A stretch of DNA of 37,867 nt from an uncultured Eubacteriales bacterium (GTDB lineage Bacteria > Bacillota > Clostridia > Oscillospirales > Acutalibacteraceae): the NCBI GenBank assembly GCA_900540235.1, contig UQEY01000018.1, positions 1-37,867 on the forward strand, read 5' to 3'. The notes under the pieces are model-generated. The model saw nothing but the letters and a program-made list of their open reading frames with translations, searched no databases and was not told where the DNA came from. Position 1 is the stretch's first letter, and each line of letters opens with the position of its first letter. Shown in pieces: positions 18,182-26,024 of this stretch. Made by a program: the position numbers and the translations under genes.

Positions 18182-19255
18182 AAGAAAATTTTTGCTTTTG
18201 TGCTGACTCTTCTTTTTGCATATCCTAATATTGCTTATTGCTCAACATATTCTTCTTCAAGTGTTTGTGTTATTGATAAAACCACTTGCCAAACGCTTTA
18301 TGAAAATAATATTTATGAGCACAGAAGTGTAGCATCAACCACTAAAATTATGACTTGCTTTATAGCAGTTCAAAGCGGAAAGCTGAATGATGAGGTTACT
18401 GTTACCGACGAAATGCTTGTCGGTGTTGAGGGTTCGTCATTATATCTTAAAGCGAATGATAAAATATCGCTTTACGATCTTTGCGTCGGTATGATGCTTG
18501 TTTCGGGAAACGACTGTGCAAATGCGGTGGCATACTATTTGTCCGGAAGTATAGCTGAGTTTGCAAATATTATGAATAATACGGCAAAAAAACTCGGAAT
18601 GAAAAATACAATGTTTGTTACTCCTTCGGGTCTTGATGACGGTAACCCTTATTCCTGCGCTTATGATATGGCAATATTGACGGCAGTTGCGCTTGATAAT
18701 AATACATTTGCAAAAATAGTATCAATGAAAAGTGCCGATGTTAAAATAAACGATGAAGTAAAAACTGTTTATAACCACAATAAACTCCTGAATTATTCGT
18801 TTGATGACGGTAAATTTGTAGGTGTTAAAACAGGTTTTACTGAAAAAGCCGGTAGGTGCTTAGTGAGTGCGAGAGAATATAACGGTAATACAATTATTTG
18901 CGTAACGCTTAATTGCCCAGATGATTGGGACGCACATATTTATTTTGACGATATATGCAAAAAGAAATATAACCGTTTTTGTATTAAAAATCAAATTAAT
19001 ATTGATGCTGTCGGTTCAGGCAAAAATTATGTTAAATGCAGTTACCAAAAGGAATATTACCTTCTTGATAATGTTAAAATAAAAGAATACTACTACCCTT
19101 TTGTTTATCTACCGGTTAAAAAAGGGGATAAACTTGGGGTGGCTGTAGTGTATTATAATGAAAAAATTATAGAAAGACTGCCGATAGAGGCAGACGAGGA
19201 TATTAAAAATTATGGCAAACAACAATTTAGTACGACTTCAAAAATTTATGGCTGA
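18176..19255 (+). CDS. D-alanyl-D-alanine carboxypeptidase (S11, DacB/DacF-like)
   Basis: A secreted or membrane-held penicillin-binding protein that trims the terminal D-Ala of peptidoglycan stem peptides. Numbering from the first in-frame ATG (18161), the three active-site motifs are STTK (59-62), SGN (115-117) and KTG (223-225). An N-terminal hydrophobic signal (FKKIFAFVLTLLFAYPNIAYC) is present. I prefer TTG 18176, which has GGTGAT 4 bp upstream and gives a clean signal peptide. ATG 18161 lies inside a hairpin without a ribosome binding site. About 359 residues. Its position after scpAB and ytfJ and before rluB matches the conserved order around dacB in Firmicutes, which suggests spore cortex work. 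The last 44 bp overlap rluB. Confidence 0.92.
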   Translation: MFKKIFAFVLTLLFAYPNIAYCSTYSSSSVCVIDKTTCQTLYENNIYEHRSVASTTKIMTCFIAVQSGKLNDEVTVTDEMLVGVEGSSLYLKANDKISLYDLCVGMMLVSGNDCANAVAYYLSGSIAEFANIMNNTAKKLGMKNTMFVTPSGLDDGNPYSCAYDMAILTAVALDNNTFAKIVSMKSADVKINDEVKTVYNHNKLLNYSFDDGKFVGVKTGFTEKAGRCLVSAREYNGNTIICVTLNCPDDWDAHIYFDDICKKKYNRFCIKNQINIDAVGSGKNYVKCSYQKEYYLLDNVKIKEYYYPFVYLPVKKGDKLGVAVVYYNEKIIERLPIEADEDIKNYGKQQFSTTSKIYG

Positions 19256-19964
19256 GTGCGGCGTTGCTTCAAGAAGAAAAAGTGAAGAACTTATTGAAAT
19301 GGGTAAAGTTAAGGTTAACGGTCATGTTGCGCATATCGGCGATAAGGTTAACCCTAAAAAAGACATTGTTGCAGTAAGAGGTAAGAAAATCAATAAAGAA
19401 GAGCGTATGTACTATATTATGCTTAATAAGCCTCGTGGATATGTAACTACTGTTTCCGATGAACTCGGCAGAAAAACAGTAATGGACCTTGTTGATTGCG
19501 ACGCTCGTGTTTATCCTGTCGGCAGACTTGATAAAGATTCCGAGGGCTTGCTTATTTTAACTAATGACGGTTCTTTTGCAAATGCATTAACTCACCCAAA
19601 GCATAACTACGCTAAGGTCTATCGTGTTACCGTAAGACCGGCTGTTAATGACGAAATTCTTGAAAAAATGAGAAACGGCATTGAAATCGACGGCAGAAAA
19701 ACAGCTCCTTGCGACATTAATGTGATTACTGAAGAAGATGGCAGAGTGGTGCTTGAATTTATCCTGAGAGAGGGCAGAAACCGTCAAATAAGAAAGATGT
19801 GCGAGGCTGTAGGTTTACAGGTTGCAAGGCTTAAAAGAATTTCTATAGGTCCTGTTAAACTCGGTATGCTTCAAACAGGCAAAACACGCCGTTTGACAGA
19901 TAATGAAGTACATAAACTTCTTCGTTCATCAAATCCCGCAACTCAGGAAGGTAATGACAAATAA
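19212..19964 (+). CDS. rluB: Pseudouridine synthase, RluB/RsuA family
   Basis: 250 residues. An N-terminal S4 RNA-binding domain (about 4-60, VRLQKFMAECGVASRRKSEE) precedes the catalytic domain with motif GRLDKDSEGLLILTNDG, where Asp is the nucleophile, and EGRNRQIRKMCEAVG near the C-terminus. It converts a specific uridine to pseudouridine, most likely in 23S rRNA (RluB-type), although RsuA-type 16S activity cannot be excluded by eye. The start ATG lies 44 bp inside the upstream gene, with GAGG about 10 bp ahead. Confidence 0.92.
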   Translation: MANNNLVRLQKFMAECGVASRRKSEELIEMGKVKVNGHVAHIGDKVNPKKDIVAVRGKKINKEERMYYIMLNKPRGYVTTVSDELGRKTVMDLVDCDARVYPVGRLDKDSEGLLILTNDGSFANALTHPKHNYAKVYRVTVRPAVNDEILEKMRNGIEIDGRKTAPCDINVITEEDGRVVLEFILREGRNRQIRKMCEAVGLQVARLKRISIGPVKLGMLQTGKTRRLTDNEVHKLLRSSNPATQEGNDK

Positions 19965-19975
19965 GGTAATTTGTT

Positions 19976-20506
19976 TTGGATAAAAAATATAATAAAAAGT
20001 GCAAATCTCTTTTTAAAGAATATGAGCCTTTGCTTCGTAAAATTTGCGAAGTTAAAATGCAGGGCTATGAAGATGAAATTGATGATATTATATCCGAAAC
20101 ATTTTTAGCCCTTTGCAAACAGGCTGACAGGGGAGATATGCCGAGTAACCCAAAGGCGTGGCTTTATGCTACGCTTTATAATTTGATAAGCCAAAAATAC
20201 AGAGAAATATACAAGAATAAAGAAAATCAAGTTTATATTGAGGATATTCCTGTTGAACTTCCTTTTGAAGATAATCTTTTAGAAGAAAAATTTGAGCGGA
20301 TATATAATGAACAGATTAAAAATCATCTTAAAGATTTTTTGAGCGAAGATGAATACAAAATTATTCATTACATATATTTTGATAGGCTCAAAATGAAAGA
20401 AATTGCAGTATTAGTCGGTTCAAATGAATCAGCAATAAAGCAGAAACATTATCGCATTTGTAGTAAGCTTAGAAAGGCGGCAAAAAATTTTGAAAAAAAT
20501 TTTTAA
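19976..20506 (+). CDS. ECF-type sigma-70 family sigma factor
   Basis: 176 residues, with only regions 2 and 4, the ECF layout. Region 2 includes YEDEIDDIISETFLALCKQ and PKAWLYATLYNLISQKYRE (about 30-80). Region 4 has a helix-turn-helix MKEIAVLVGSNESAIKQKHYRICSKLRKA (about 138-168). The start is TTG 19976 with AAGG 9 bp ahead, just 11 bp after rluB. It is followed by a membrane anti-sigma candidate and an envelope gene set. It has no copy of the GCGTTACC promoter in front of it, so basal synthesis probably comes from read-through of the rluB transcript. Confidence 0.9.
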   Translation: MDKKYNKKCKSLFKEYEPLLRKICEVKMQGYEDEIDDIISETFLALCKQADRGDMPSNPKAWLYATLYNLISQKYREIYKNKENQVYIEDIPVELPFEDNLLEEKFERIYNEQIKNHLKDFLSEDEYKIIHYIYFDRLKMKEIAVLVGSNESAIKQKHYRICSKLRKAAKNFEKNF

Positions 20507-20511
20507 TTTTT

Positions 20512-20541
20512 GCGTTACCTTTTTACCTCTAAAAACGACTA
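20512..20541 (+). promoter_or_regulatory. Predicted ECF-sigma promoter, copy 1
   Basis: GCGTTACC (20512-20519), 16 bp, then CGACTA (20536-20541) followed by ATATTAT. The same two boxes with the same spacing recur at 21880-21909. A/T tracts lie upstream like an UP element. It lies just after the sigma stop and about 20 bp before the anti-sigma ATG, giving a very short leader. Confidence 0.72.
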
Positions 20542-20562
20542 ATATTATAGAAAGGTGATATT

Positions 20563-21345
20563 ATGGATAAAATAACACTTTTTGATACTTTAAAATCTAA
20601 ATCAATGCTTCTTTCTTCAAAAGAAATTCAAGCCATTATGGACGAAGAGCTTGCAAAAGACCCGGCTGAAATGGATACCGAGCTTGTAGACCTCTGCGTT
20701 AACGCTCTTTCAAACAGTGAACAAGCCGATTCTTCCGTTTCAAATAATAAAGGAAAGAGGGTTAGGTTCAATAAGGTTTTATTGATTGCCGCAGTTATTA
20801 TTGTTTCAATCTGTATTGCATTTCCGGCCACTGCTAAGTTTGTCCGTCAAGACGCTTCAACTGATTTTGTTCAGTATTCCAAAGACCATTTTAAAATGAA
20901 TTTGCAAGGCAAAAATAATACTTCAAAAAATTCTGCTCAAGCAAATTCTTTGGCAAAAATTCTGAACCAAAACGGTTTTGACAATGTTATGTTGCCCAAA
21001 ACTTTATTAAACCAAAACTATTATGAAGACGATATCAAAATTGACAATAACGAATTAATGCTTACTGCTGATTTTGATATTGAGATTGATGATGTTAAAG
21101 GTTATGTTGATATTATAAAATATAAAACAGAATCGACAGACGATATAAAAGGAAAGGCAAATGTCTATTATAATTCTGTTAAGCAAGTAACCGTAAATGG
21201 TATGGATGTATTAATATATACGAATAATTCTTCTGATAATGATGCATTAATTTGTTATTTGGATGAGGATATTGAATATTCAATTTATTTGAATAATTGT
21301 GACTTAGATTTTGCAGTTGAAATTGTAAATTCATTAAATGAATAG
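20563..21345 (+). CDS. Probable membrane anti-sigma factor
   Basis: 260 residues. A cytoplasmic N-terminal part of about 70 residues has short helices (LSSKEIQAIMDEELAKD, ELVDLCVNALS). One membrane helix (about 69-88, VLLIAAVIIVSICIAFPATA) follows, then an external domain of about 165 residues. The external C-terminal part (VNGMDVLIYTNNSSDNDALICYLDEDIEYSIYL) resembles the DUF4367-type fold often seen on anti-sigma proteins. Its position directly after the sigma gene and its topology support sequestration of the sigma factor at the membrane. No RsgI signature or zinc motif (ZAS: HxxxCxxC) is visible, so it is not the classical zinc anti-sigma type. AAAGGTG precedes the ATG. Confidence 0.7.
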   Translation: MDKITLFDTLKSKSMLLSSKEIQAIMDEELAKDPAEMDTELVDLCVNALSNSEQADSSVSNNKGKRVRFNKVLLIAAVIIVSICIAFPATAKFVRQDASTDFVQYSKDHFKMNLQGKNNTSKNSAQANSLAKILNQNGFDNVMLPKTLLNQNYYEDDIKIDNNELMLTADFDIEIDDVKGYVDIIKYKTESTDDIKGKANVYYNSVKQVTVNGMDVLIYTNNSSDNDALICYLDEDIEYSIYLNNCDLDFAVEIVNSLNE

Positions 21346-21357
21346 GAGAAATTTATT

Positions 21358-21855
21358 ATGAAAAAGTTTGTTAGTATTTTTTCTACTTTATTATTAGTTA
21401 TAAGTTTATTATTACCTCAAATTGCACTTGCAAATGAAAATAATCAAAATGATTGGCAGGATGTATCTTTAAGTAAAACTGAATTTGAAAATATATTGTC
21501 GAACAATAATGAAAACATTACAACTTGTTCAGATGATTTAATTAAAAAAACTGCGATATCAGTTGCCAAGAGCGGAACAACATTGATTATTGCGGGTATT
21601 ACAACTTGCAGTGATAGTGTTGTAAAATGCGGTTTTAAAACAGTAACAATACAAAGAAGAAAAAATAGTAGTTCTACTTGGAATGACTACAAAAGATACG
21701 ATGATTTATATGATGATTCTTATACCTATAAATTAACCAAATCAATCGCAGTTGCAAGTGGTTATCAGTACCGAGTAACCTGCACCCACTATGCTAAAAA
21801 GAATTTGTTTTCAACACAAAAGATTGATAATGTGTCAAATGTTGTAACAGTTTAA
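21358..21855 (+). CDS. Secreted protein of unknown function, possibly DUF6147-like
   Basis: 165 residues. A signal peptide (about 1-25, likely cut after ALA in PQIALA-NENN) precedes an Asn-rich linker. A beta-rich C-terminal domain (about 62-165) contains TVTIQRRKNSSSTWNDYKRY and VASGYQYRVTCTHYAKK. The pattern of alternating strands, a W, and a late GYxYRV motif is reminiscent of DUF6147 secreted proteins, a weak call from memory. It has three Cys residues that could form disulfides. It is co-directional with the anti-sigma gene (12 bp gap), so probably in the same induced transcript. Confidence 0.6.
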   Translation: MKKFVSIFSTLLLVISLLLPQIALANENNQNDWQDVSLSKTEFENILSNNNENITTCSDDLIKKTAISVAKSGTTLIIAGITTCSDSVVKCGFKTVTIQRRKNSSSTWNDYKRYDDLYDDSYTYKLTKSIAVASGYQYRVTCTHYAKKNLFSTQKIDNVSNVVTV

Positions 21856-21879
21856 TTTTTTTGAAATTTTTTAAAAAAA

Positions 21880-21909
21880 GCGTTACCTTTTATGTCGTAA
21901 TATCGACTA
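21880..21909 (+). promoter_or_regulatory. Predicted ECF-sigma promoter, copy 2
   Basis: GCGTTACC (21880-21887), 16 bp, then CGACTA (21904-21909) followed by ATATAAT. Boxes and spacing are identical to copy 1 at 20512-20541 while the spacer differs, which argues for a functional motif. A predicted leader of about 100 nt follows. It holds a 16-codon frame (21927-21977) and a weak hairpin (TTAATTC/GAATTAA). Confidence 0.72.
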
Positions 21910-22018
21910 ATATAATGAACGGTTAAATGTTAACTGTATTGTTATTAAAAAGGTTGTGGTTAAATTGCTCTAATTAATTCTTTTCAATGAATTAAAAATA
22001 TTAAAGAGGTATAAAATT

Positions 22019-22435
22019 ATGAAAACAAATTTAAAATCAAAGTTAAACAACAAAAAATCGTTAATCGCAGCAGTGTTATTATTTGTATTTATGCTTTCAA
22101 TTTGCACAGGTGCTTATGCAAGTTCTTATAATACAACTGTTAAATTTAAAAATCCCTATGAAGGTAGTATGAGAAGTTTTGACGGTAAGAATATAAAATA
22201 TTCTGCAACAATGAAAAGCAGTAAATCAAAAGATACCGATACTTATGAAGTTATACTTCAAAAGGAAAGCGGAATGTGGGCATTAGATGTTGGTGATTGG
22301 GTAAAATTAAAAAGAGTAGGCTCAGGTTCAGCGAAATGGTCGAATTGCGGAAAAGGTAAATTCCGTATAGCTTTTTACAAAAGTAATGATGGAGTTACGC
22401 TCTCAAGTAGTAATGTTGTTATAGAAAATTATTAA
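22019..22435 (+). CDS. Small secreted protein of unknown function
   Basis: 138 residues. A signal peptide (about 1-34, ending GAYAS) precedes a beta-rich mature part of about 104 residues with repeated Lys/Ser/Gly and motifs VKFKNPYEGSMRSF, YEVILQKESGMWALD and GKFRIAFYKSNDG. The mature part has a single Cys, no lipobox and no known catalytic motif. AAAGAGGT precedes the ATG. It is the first gene after promoter copy 2 and is followed by a VanZ-family gene 16 bp later, which implies a cell-envelope role. I do not recognise the family. Confidence 0.65.
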   Translation: MKTNLKSKLNNKKSLIAAVLLFVFMLSICTGAYASSYNTTVKFKNPYEGSMRSFDGKNIKYSATMKSSKSKDTDTYEVILQKESGMWALDVGDWVKLKRVGSGSAKWSNCGKGKFRIAFYKSNDGVTLSSSNVVIENY

Positions 22436-22451
22436 TATTAAGAGGTAATTT

Positions 22452-22982
22452 ATGACTATTACAAGAGAAGGCATATTTTTATTAGGTTTTGCAATCTTGG
22501 TATTATATGCAATAGTGATGATTTTTAAAAAGGTAAAACCTGTAAATTTTTTTATTAATTTAGCATTTGGTTTATATCTTCTGATGATTGTTGCAATTTG
22601 TTTCTTCCCTTTAAGAATAAAGGGCGGCGGAATTGATATGCTGAATAATTTTATTCCGTTTAAAAGCACTATTGCAAGTCTTAAAGAATCAATAAGTAAT
22701 CATACACCTTATGGTTTGATTTCTGTTTTCGGCAATTTAATTATGCTTATGCCTTTGGGAATTTTCTTTGATTATTACATAAGTGAAAGAAAAAGAAGAA
22801 TGTTTGGCATATTCCTTTTTTCCGTAGCTATTGAAACTGTACAGTTTATAATAGGTATGTTAATCGGTTTCAACTACAGAAGCATTGATATTGACGATGT
22901 AATTCTCAATACTTTGGGCGGAATTATAGCTTGTATAGTATTTGATTCAATAATAAAAAAAATTAAAGCAAAAAGAACATAA
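22452..22982 (+). CDS. VanZ-family membrane protein
   Basis: 176 residues with about five membrane helices. The VanZ family marks are present: NNFIPFKST, then VFGNLIMLMPLGIFFD, ETVQFIIGMLIGFNYRSIDIDDVILNTLGG. VanZ of Enterococcus gives low-level teicoplanin resistance; the biochemical activity of the family is unclear. Here it lies in an ECF-sigma module with secreted proteins, so a role in envelope stress or antibiotic tolerance is inferred. AAGAGGT precedes the ATG at 22452. Confidence 0.88.
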   Translation: MTITREGIFLLGFAILVLYAIVMIFKKVKPVNFFINLAFGLYLLMIVAICFFPLRIKGGGIDMLNNFIPFKSTIASLKESISNHTPYGLISVFGNLIMLMPLGIFFDYYISERKRRMFGIFLFSVAIETVQFIIGMLIGFNYRSIDIDDVILNTLGGIIACIVFDSIIKKIKAKRT

Positions 22983-23017
22983 TTACTTTTGTGACAAGTT
23001 AAAGATAGGTGATACAT

Positions 23018-23170
23018 ATGAAAAAGAATAAAAATGATTTTGATAATAAGTACACAACTGAGGAATTACTTTATAAAATTTACAAAAATCAAATTGAAAT
23101 TTTAGCTCATATAAGATTATTTACCGTTATAATTTTGGTACTTATTATAGTTCAATTTTTTGTTCAGTAA
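23018..23170 (+). CDS. 50-residue single-pass membrane peptide
   Basis: Starts MKKNKNDFDNKYTTEELL and ends with a hydrophobic helix (about 33-50, RLFTVIILVLIIVQFFVQ). ATAGGTG lies 7 bp before the ATG, good for a ribosome binding site. It follows the VanZ-like gene by 35 bp. Cytoplasmic N-terminus with a C-terminal anchor is the likely topology. An 11-bp inverted repeat (GACAAGTTAAA, 22993-23003, and its complement at 23175-23185) brackets the gene. The family is not recognised; it could be a toxin-like or regulatory small protein. Confidence 0.55.
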   Translation: MKKNKNDFDNKYTTEELLYKIYKNQIEILAHIRLFTVIILVLIIVQFFVQ

Positions 23171-23288
23171 CAGTTTTAACTTGTCAAGCTTGGCATATGG
23201 CATAAATATATAGGATATAAATTGCAGTTTTTCTGTCTCCACTAGGCATTTTCTTTTATGTTTTCTTACTGCAATTTTATCATAAAAG

Positions 23289-23316
23289 TAGGGCATCTTC
23301 ATTTGAAGATGCCCTA
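23289..23316 (-). terminator. Terminator of the FGGY kinase gene
   Basis: A perfect 12-bp stem (TAGGGCATCTTC and its complement) with a 4-nt loop lies 24 bp past the kinase stop. On the minus strand it is followed by CTTTTATG, a short U-rich tract. It may also end the converging sigma-module transcript. Confidence 0.75.
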
Positions 23317-23339
23317 CGAATTTTATATTGTATTTAATA

Positions 23340-24959
23340 TCAGTTAACACCGTTGAGAATAGCAAAGTTTTCTTTGTTACATTTGTAGAGATTCTTAAAT
23401 ACCTTAAAGTTTCTCTCGTAAACTGCTCTGTTAGCGGTATTCGGATGATATGTAGTCTTAATAGGAATAAGCTTTTTAACATCCTTCATTGAATTTACAA
23501 GACCCATACCGACAGCGATACAAGCGGCTGCGCCGACTGCACCGATATTTTGAGGTGACTCAACAACAACAACATCTTTTTCAAGAATATCTGCAAGAAT
23601 TTGACAAGTAGTTTCACCAAGAGCACCGCCGCCGCAGAAACGAACAGCGTCAGAAGTCTTAACTTTAAGACCTTGCCTTTCATACATCCATTTCATATGG
23701 AAGCAAATACCCTCAACAACTGAACGGATAAGCTCTGTTTTACCTGTTTCAAGCCTGATGTTGAAGAACATACCTGCGGCATTAGGGTCCTCAAACGGAC
23801 ATCTGTTGCCGTGAAGCCATGGTGTAAATACAACACCGTTTGAACCAGCCGGAACAGTGTCAATAACTTCTTCAAGGTAATCATAAAGGTTAAATTCGGT
23901 CTGCTCAAGGCTGTCAGCAGCATTGCCGTACTTTTTAAGGAATACGCCGATTTCATCAAGAGCAAGGTGGTCCTTAACCCAACCGACACACTTATTACTT
24001 GTTTCAAGCTCGGCAAAATAGTTGAATGTGTTAGGGTCAGCGCCTACAATAGCGGCAATCATAGCACCGGTGTCAACAGTTTGCTTTTCAACAACTGTAC
24101 CAACCCAGCCGGATGTACCTGAATAAATGTGAGTATCGCCGACTTCAACAGCGCCTGCACCTACACCGATAAGTGAAGCATCACCGCCGCCACCGTAAAC
24201 AGCAGTTCCCGGAGCAAGACCGAGTTCTTTTGCAGCTTCTTCTGTAACTTCGCCGACTTTTTCAGTACTTTGCTTGATAGGAGCAAGATGTTCCATCTTA
24301 ACACCAACCATATCGCAAACAGGCTTGCACCAACCCTCGTGACCTTTTCTTGTGTCATAAAGGAGTGTACCGAAAGCCGAGTCTTGCGTCATAACAAATT
24401 CGCCGCTTGCACGAAGAATAAGATATTCTTTGATGTCAAGCCACTTATATATTTTTTTGAAGTTTTCAGGCTCGTGAGCTTCAACCCATCTGTATTTCCA
24501 AATAGGGTCTTTTACAGAAGATGAAACTGCGCCGGTATATTTTAAATATTTGAGAAGCTTTGTAACCTCAGCACCTGCAATTTGCAAACCGTGAGCCATA
24601 CCTTTTTTTAGTTCTTCTCTTGCTCTTTGGTCCATATAAGTCATTGGACGACGGATGCATTTACCTTCTTTATCAACAAGTACAAGACCCTGCATAGCTG
24701 AACAGAAGCTGATACCTTCAACCTGTTCCTTTTTGATTGTAGGCATTTTGTCAAATACAGTTCTTGTAGTTGAACACATTGCTGCCCACCATTCGTCTGC
24801 GTCCTGCTCGGCACCGCCTTTAACACCTGTTTCGTCATCAACATAAAGATTGTAGCCTGCGGTTGCAGAAGCTAAAATTCTCATTGTGTCTTCAATTTCA
24901 ATAAGACAGGTCTTAATACCGGTTGTACCGATATCATATGTGATTACATATTTTTTCAT
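23340..24959 (-). CDS. FGGY-family carbohydrate kinase (xylulokinase-like)
   Basis: 539 residues with the two-domain FGGY/ASKHA fold. N-terminal phosphate-1 motif ITYDIGTTGIKTCLIEI (about 4-20), then FCSAMQGLVLVD and PMTYMDQRA. The ATP-binding C-terminal part has IYSGTSGWVGTVV and VRFCGGGALGETTCQILADIL. It phosphorylates a sugar or polyol; the substrate (xylulose, ribulose, fuculose or another) cannot be told by eye. It has its own promoter (TTGAAA-17-TATAAT). It sits beside a TetR regulator and a divergent aminotransferase/aldolase pair, suggesting one pathway: kinase product as substrate of the class II aldolase. Confidence 0.88.
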   Translation of the reverse strand: MKKYVITYDIGTTGIKTCLIEIEDTMRILASATAGYNLYVDDETGVKGGAEQDADEWWAAMCSTTRTVFDKMPTIKKEQVEGISFCSAMQGLVLVDKEGKCIRRPMTYMDQRAREELKKGMAHGLQIAGAEVTKLLKYLKYTGAVSSSVKDPIWKYRWVEAHEPENFKKIYKWLDIKEYLILRASGEFVMTQDSAFGTLLYDTRKGHEGWCKPVCDMVGVKMEHLAPIKQSTEKVGEVTEEAAKELGLAPGTAVYGGGGDASLIGVGAGAVEVGDTHIYSGTSGWVGTVVEKQTVDTGAMIAAIVGADPNTFNYFAELETSNKCVGWVKDHLALDEIGVFLKKYGNAADSLEQTEFNLYDYLEEVIDTVPAGSNGVVFTPWLHGNRCPFEDPNAAGMFFNIRLETGKTELIRSVVEGICFHMKWMYERQGLKVKTSDAVRFCGGGALGETTCQILADILEKDVVVVESPQNIGAVGAAACIAVGMGLVNSMKDVKKLIPIKTTYHPNTANRAVYERNFKVFKNLYKCNKENFAILNGVN

Positions 24960-25037
24960 AAACTTACTATCCTCCGTAATTCTTATACCCAGCAGACCGA
25001 TAAAGAATATTGATTAGAGATGCTGTGTAATATATCT

Positions 25038-25066
25038 ATTATACTGTACACACTGTTCATTTTCAA
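25038..25066 (-). promoter_or_regulatory. Promoter of the FGGY kinase gene, with overlapping inverted repeat
   Basis: Minus-strand TTGAAA (25061-25066), 17 bp, TATAAT (25038-25043). The -35 lies within an inverted repeat (25054-25080: TGTTCATTTTC, AAGC, GAAAATGGAACA) with one bulged base, which could be an operator. This repeat differs from the GTGAG-type operators at 25947-25988. Confidence 0.65.
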
Positions 25067-25083
25067 GCGAAAATGGAACAATT

Positions 25084-25752
25084 TTACTGTTTTTTCTTTT
25101 CATAAGTAAACGCAGATTCAATAAAGCTTAAAAGTTGACTTACAACTTGCTCATCATCCATTTTGCTTACATCAATTCCGGTGTATATTTCAAATCTCTT
25201 TCTGTAATATTCACAAGTGTAGGAAAATTGAAGCGAAGTCAAAAGATTATCAAGGAAAAAAGCAAAAAGTTTAGGGTCAAGGTCGGCTCTTACATCGCCT
25301 TTTTCAAGCGCTTGAGTAATGCTTGTAATATACTTTTTACTTGTACTTTCCTCAATGGCAGTTGCAAGTATGTCAACCATTTCAATATTTTTACTGCAAG
25401 TGATTTCGTTATACATTTTTATATAGTTGGCGTATTTTTTTGAATGAAAACAAGTAGCTCTGATTACTTTTTCTGCTTTGTCAAGAATTTTATCATCGCT
25501 TACCATTATATCATCAAGTATATCGTCAAGTATATTCATACCACGCTGAAGACAGGTGATAAACAAATCTTCCTTTGTTGAAAAATATTTGTACATAAGC
25601 CCGATACTTATTCCACATTTTTTGGCAATTACATTAATATTGGCTTTTTCATACCCTTTTGACGAGAATTCTTCAATTCCTGTTTCAAGTATAAGCTCTT
25701 GTCGTTCTTCGCTTATGCGCTCAAAAGCTTCTTTGTATCTTTTTTCTAACAT
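25084..25752 (-). CDS. TetR/AcrR-family transcriptional regulator
   Basis: 222 residues. The N-terminal helix-turn-helix (about 20-60) contains FSSKGYEKANINVIAKKCGISIG-type sequence ending LMYKYFSTKEDLF, the TetR signature. The C-terminal ligand domain is all-helical, as in the family. Encoded between the kinase (same strand) and the divergent aminotransferase/aldolase. It most likely represses the plus-strand operon through the two GTGA...CTCAC palindromes in the intergenic region and releases on a pathway metabolite. The ligand is unknown. Confidence 0.9.
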   Translation of the reverse strand: MLEKRYKEAFERISEERQELILETGIEEFSSKGYEKANINVIAKKCGISIGLMYKYFSTKEDLFITCLQRGMNILDDILDDIMVSDDKILDKAEKVIRATCFHSKKYANYIKMYNEITCSKNIEMVDILATAIEESTSKKYITSITQALEKGDVRADLDPKLFAFFLDNLLTSLQFSYTCEYYRKRFEIYTGIDVSKMDDEQVVSQLLSFIESAFTYEKKKQ

Positions 25753-25842
25753 TTTTTAATTTTGTAGTGTTGCACAAATTAGTGTCTTAGCCTTTGTGCA
25801 AGCTCTACAAATCTCCCTCTCAAAAGTTAATTGATATAATGT

Positions 25843-25871
25843 ATATTAGCATTTTACTGAGATATTTGCAA
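25843..25871 (-). promoter_or_regulatory. Predicted promoter of the TetR gene
   Basis: Minus-strand TTGCAA (25866-25871), 17 bp, TAATAT (25843-25848), about 90 bp upstream of the regulator start. Its -35 lies 31 bp from the divergent aminotransferase -35 at 25903. Confidence 0.5.
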
Positions 25872-25902
25872 TAAAATAGCCGAAATTTATGTAATATTTA
25901 AT

Positions 25903-25930
25903 TTGACAAATCGTAAAAAAGTGATATACT
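25903..25930 (+). promoter_or_regulatory. Promoter of the aminotransferase-aldolase operon
   Basis: TTGACA (25903-25908), 16 bp, TATACT (25925-25930). This is a strong sigma-A promoter, with a predicted start near 25937 and the two palindromic operators just downstream in the leader. Confidence 0.75.
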
Positions 25931-25946
25931 TAAAGTGTAAATTTTA

Positions 25947-25988
25947 GTGAGCGGTCACTCACACCACTATAGGTGAATAGCTACTCAC
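25947..25988. promoter_or_regulatory. Two TetR-type operators in tandem
   Basis: GTGAGCGGTCACTCAC (25947-25962) and GTGAATAGCTACTCAC (25973-25988) are near-palindromes that agree at 11 of 16 positions. Their centres are 26 bp apart, roughly two and a half helical turns. They lie directly downstream of the strong promoter, where a bound repressor would block initiation or early elongation. Assignment to the adjacent TetR protein is by position and symmetry. Confidence 0.7.
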
Positions 25989-26024
25989 ATCAAAATACAA
26001 CTATTTCTAAGGAGGAATACCATA

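Noticed and set aside
19621..19650. GTGTTACC in rluB as a sigma autoregulatory promoter
   Set aside because: After 16 bp there is ATGACG, not CGACTA, and the site is inside conserved rluB codons.
21927..21977. 16-codon frame in the leader of the 138-residue secreted protein
   Set aside because: No good ribosome binding site and no attenuator-like structure follows; too short to support as a gene.
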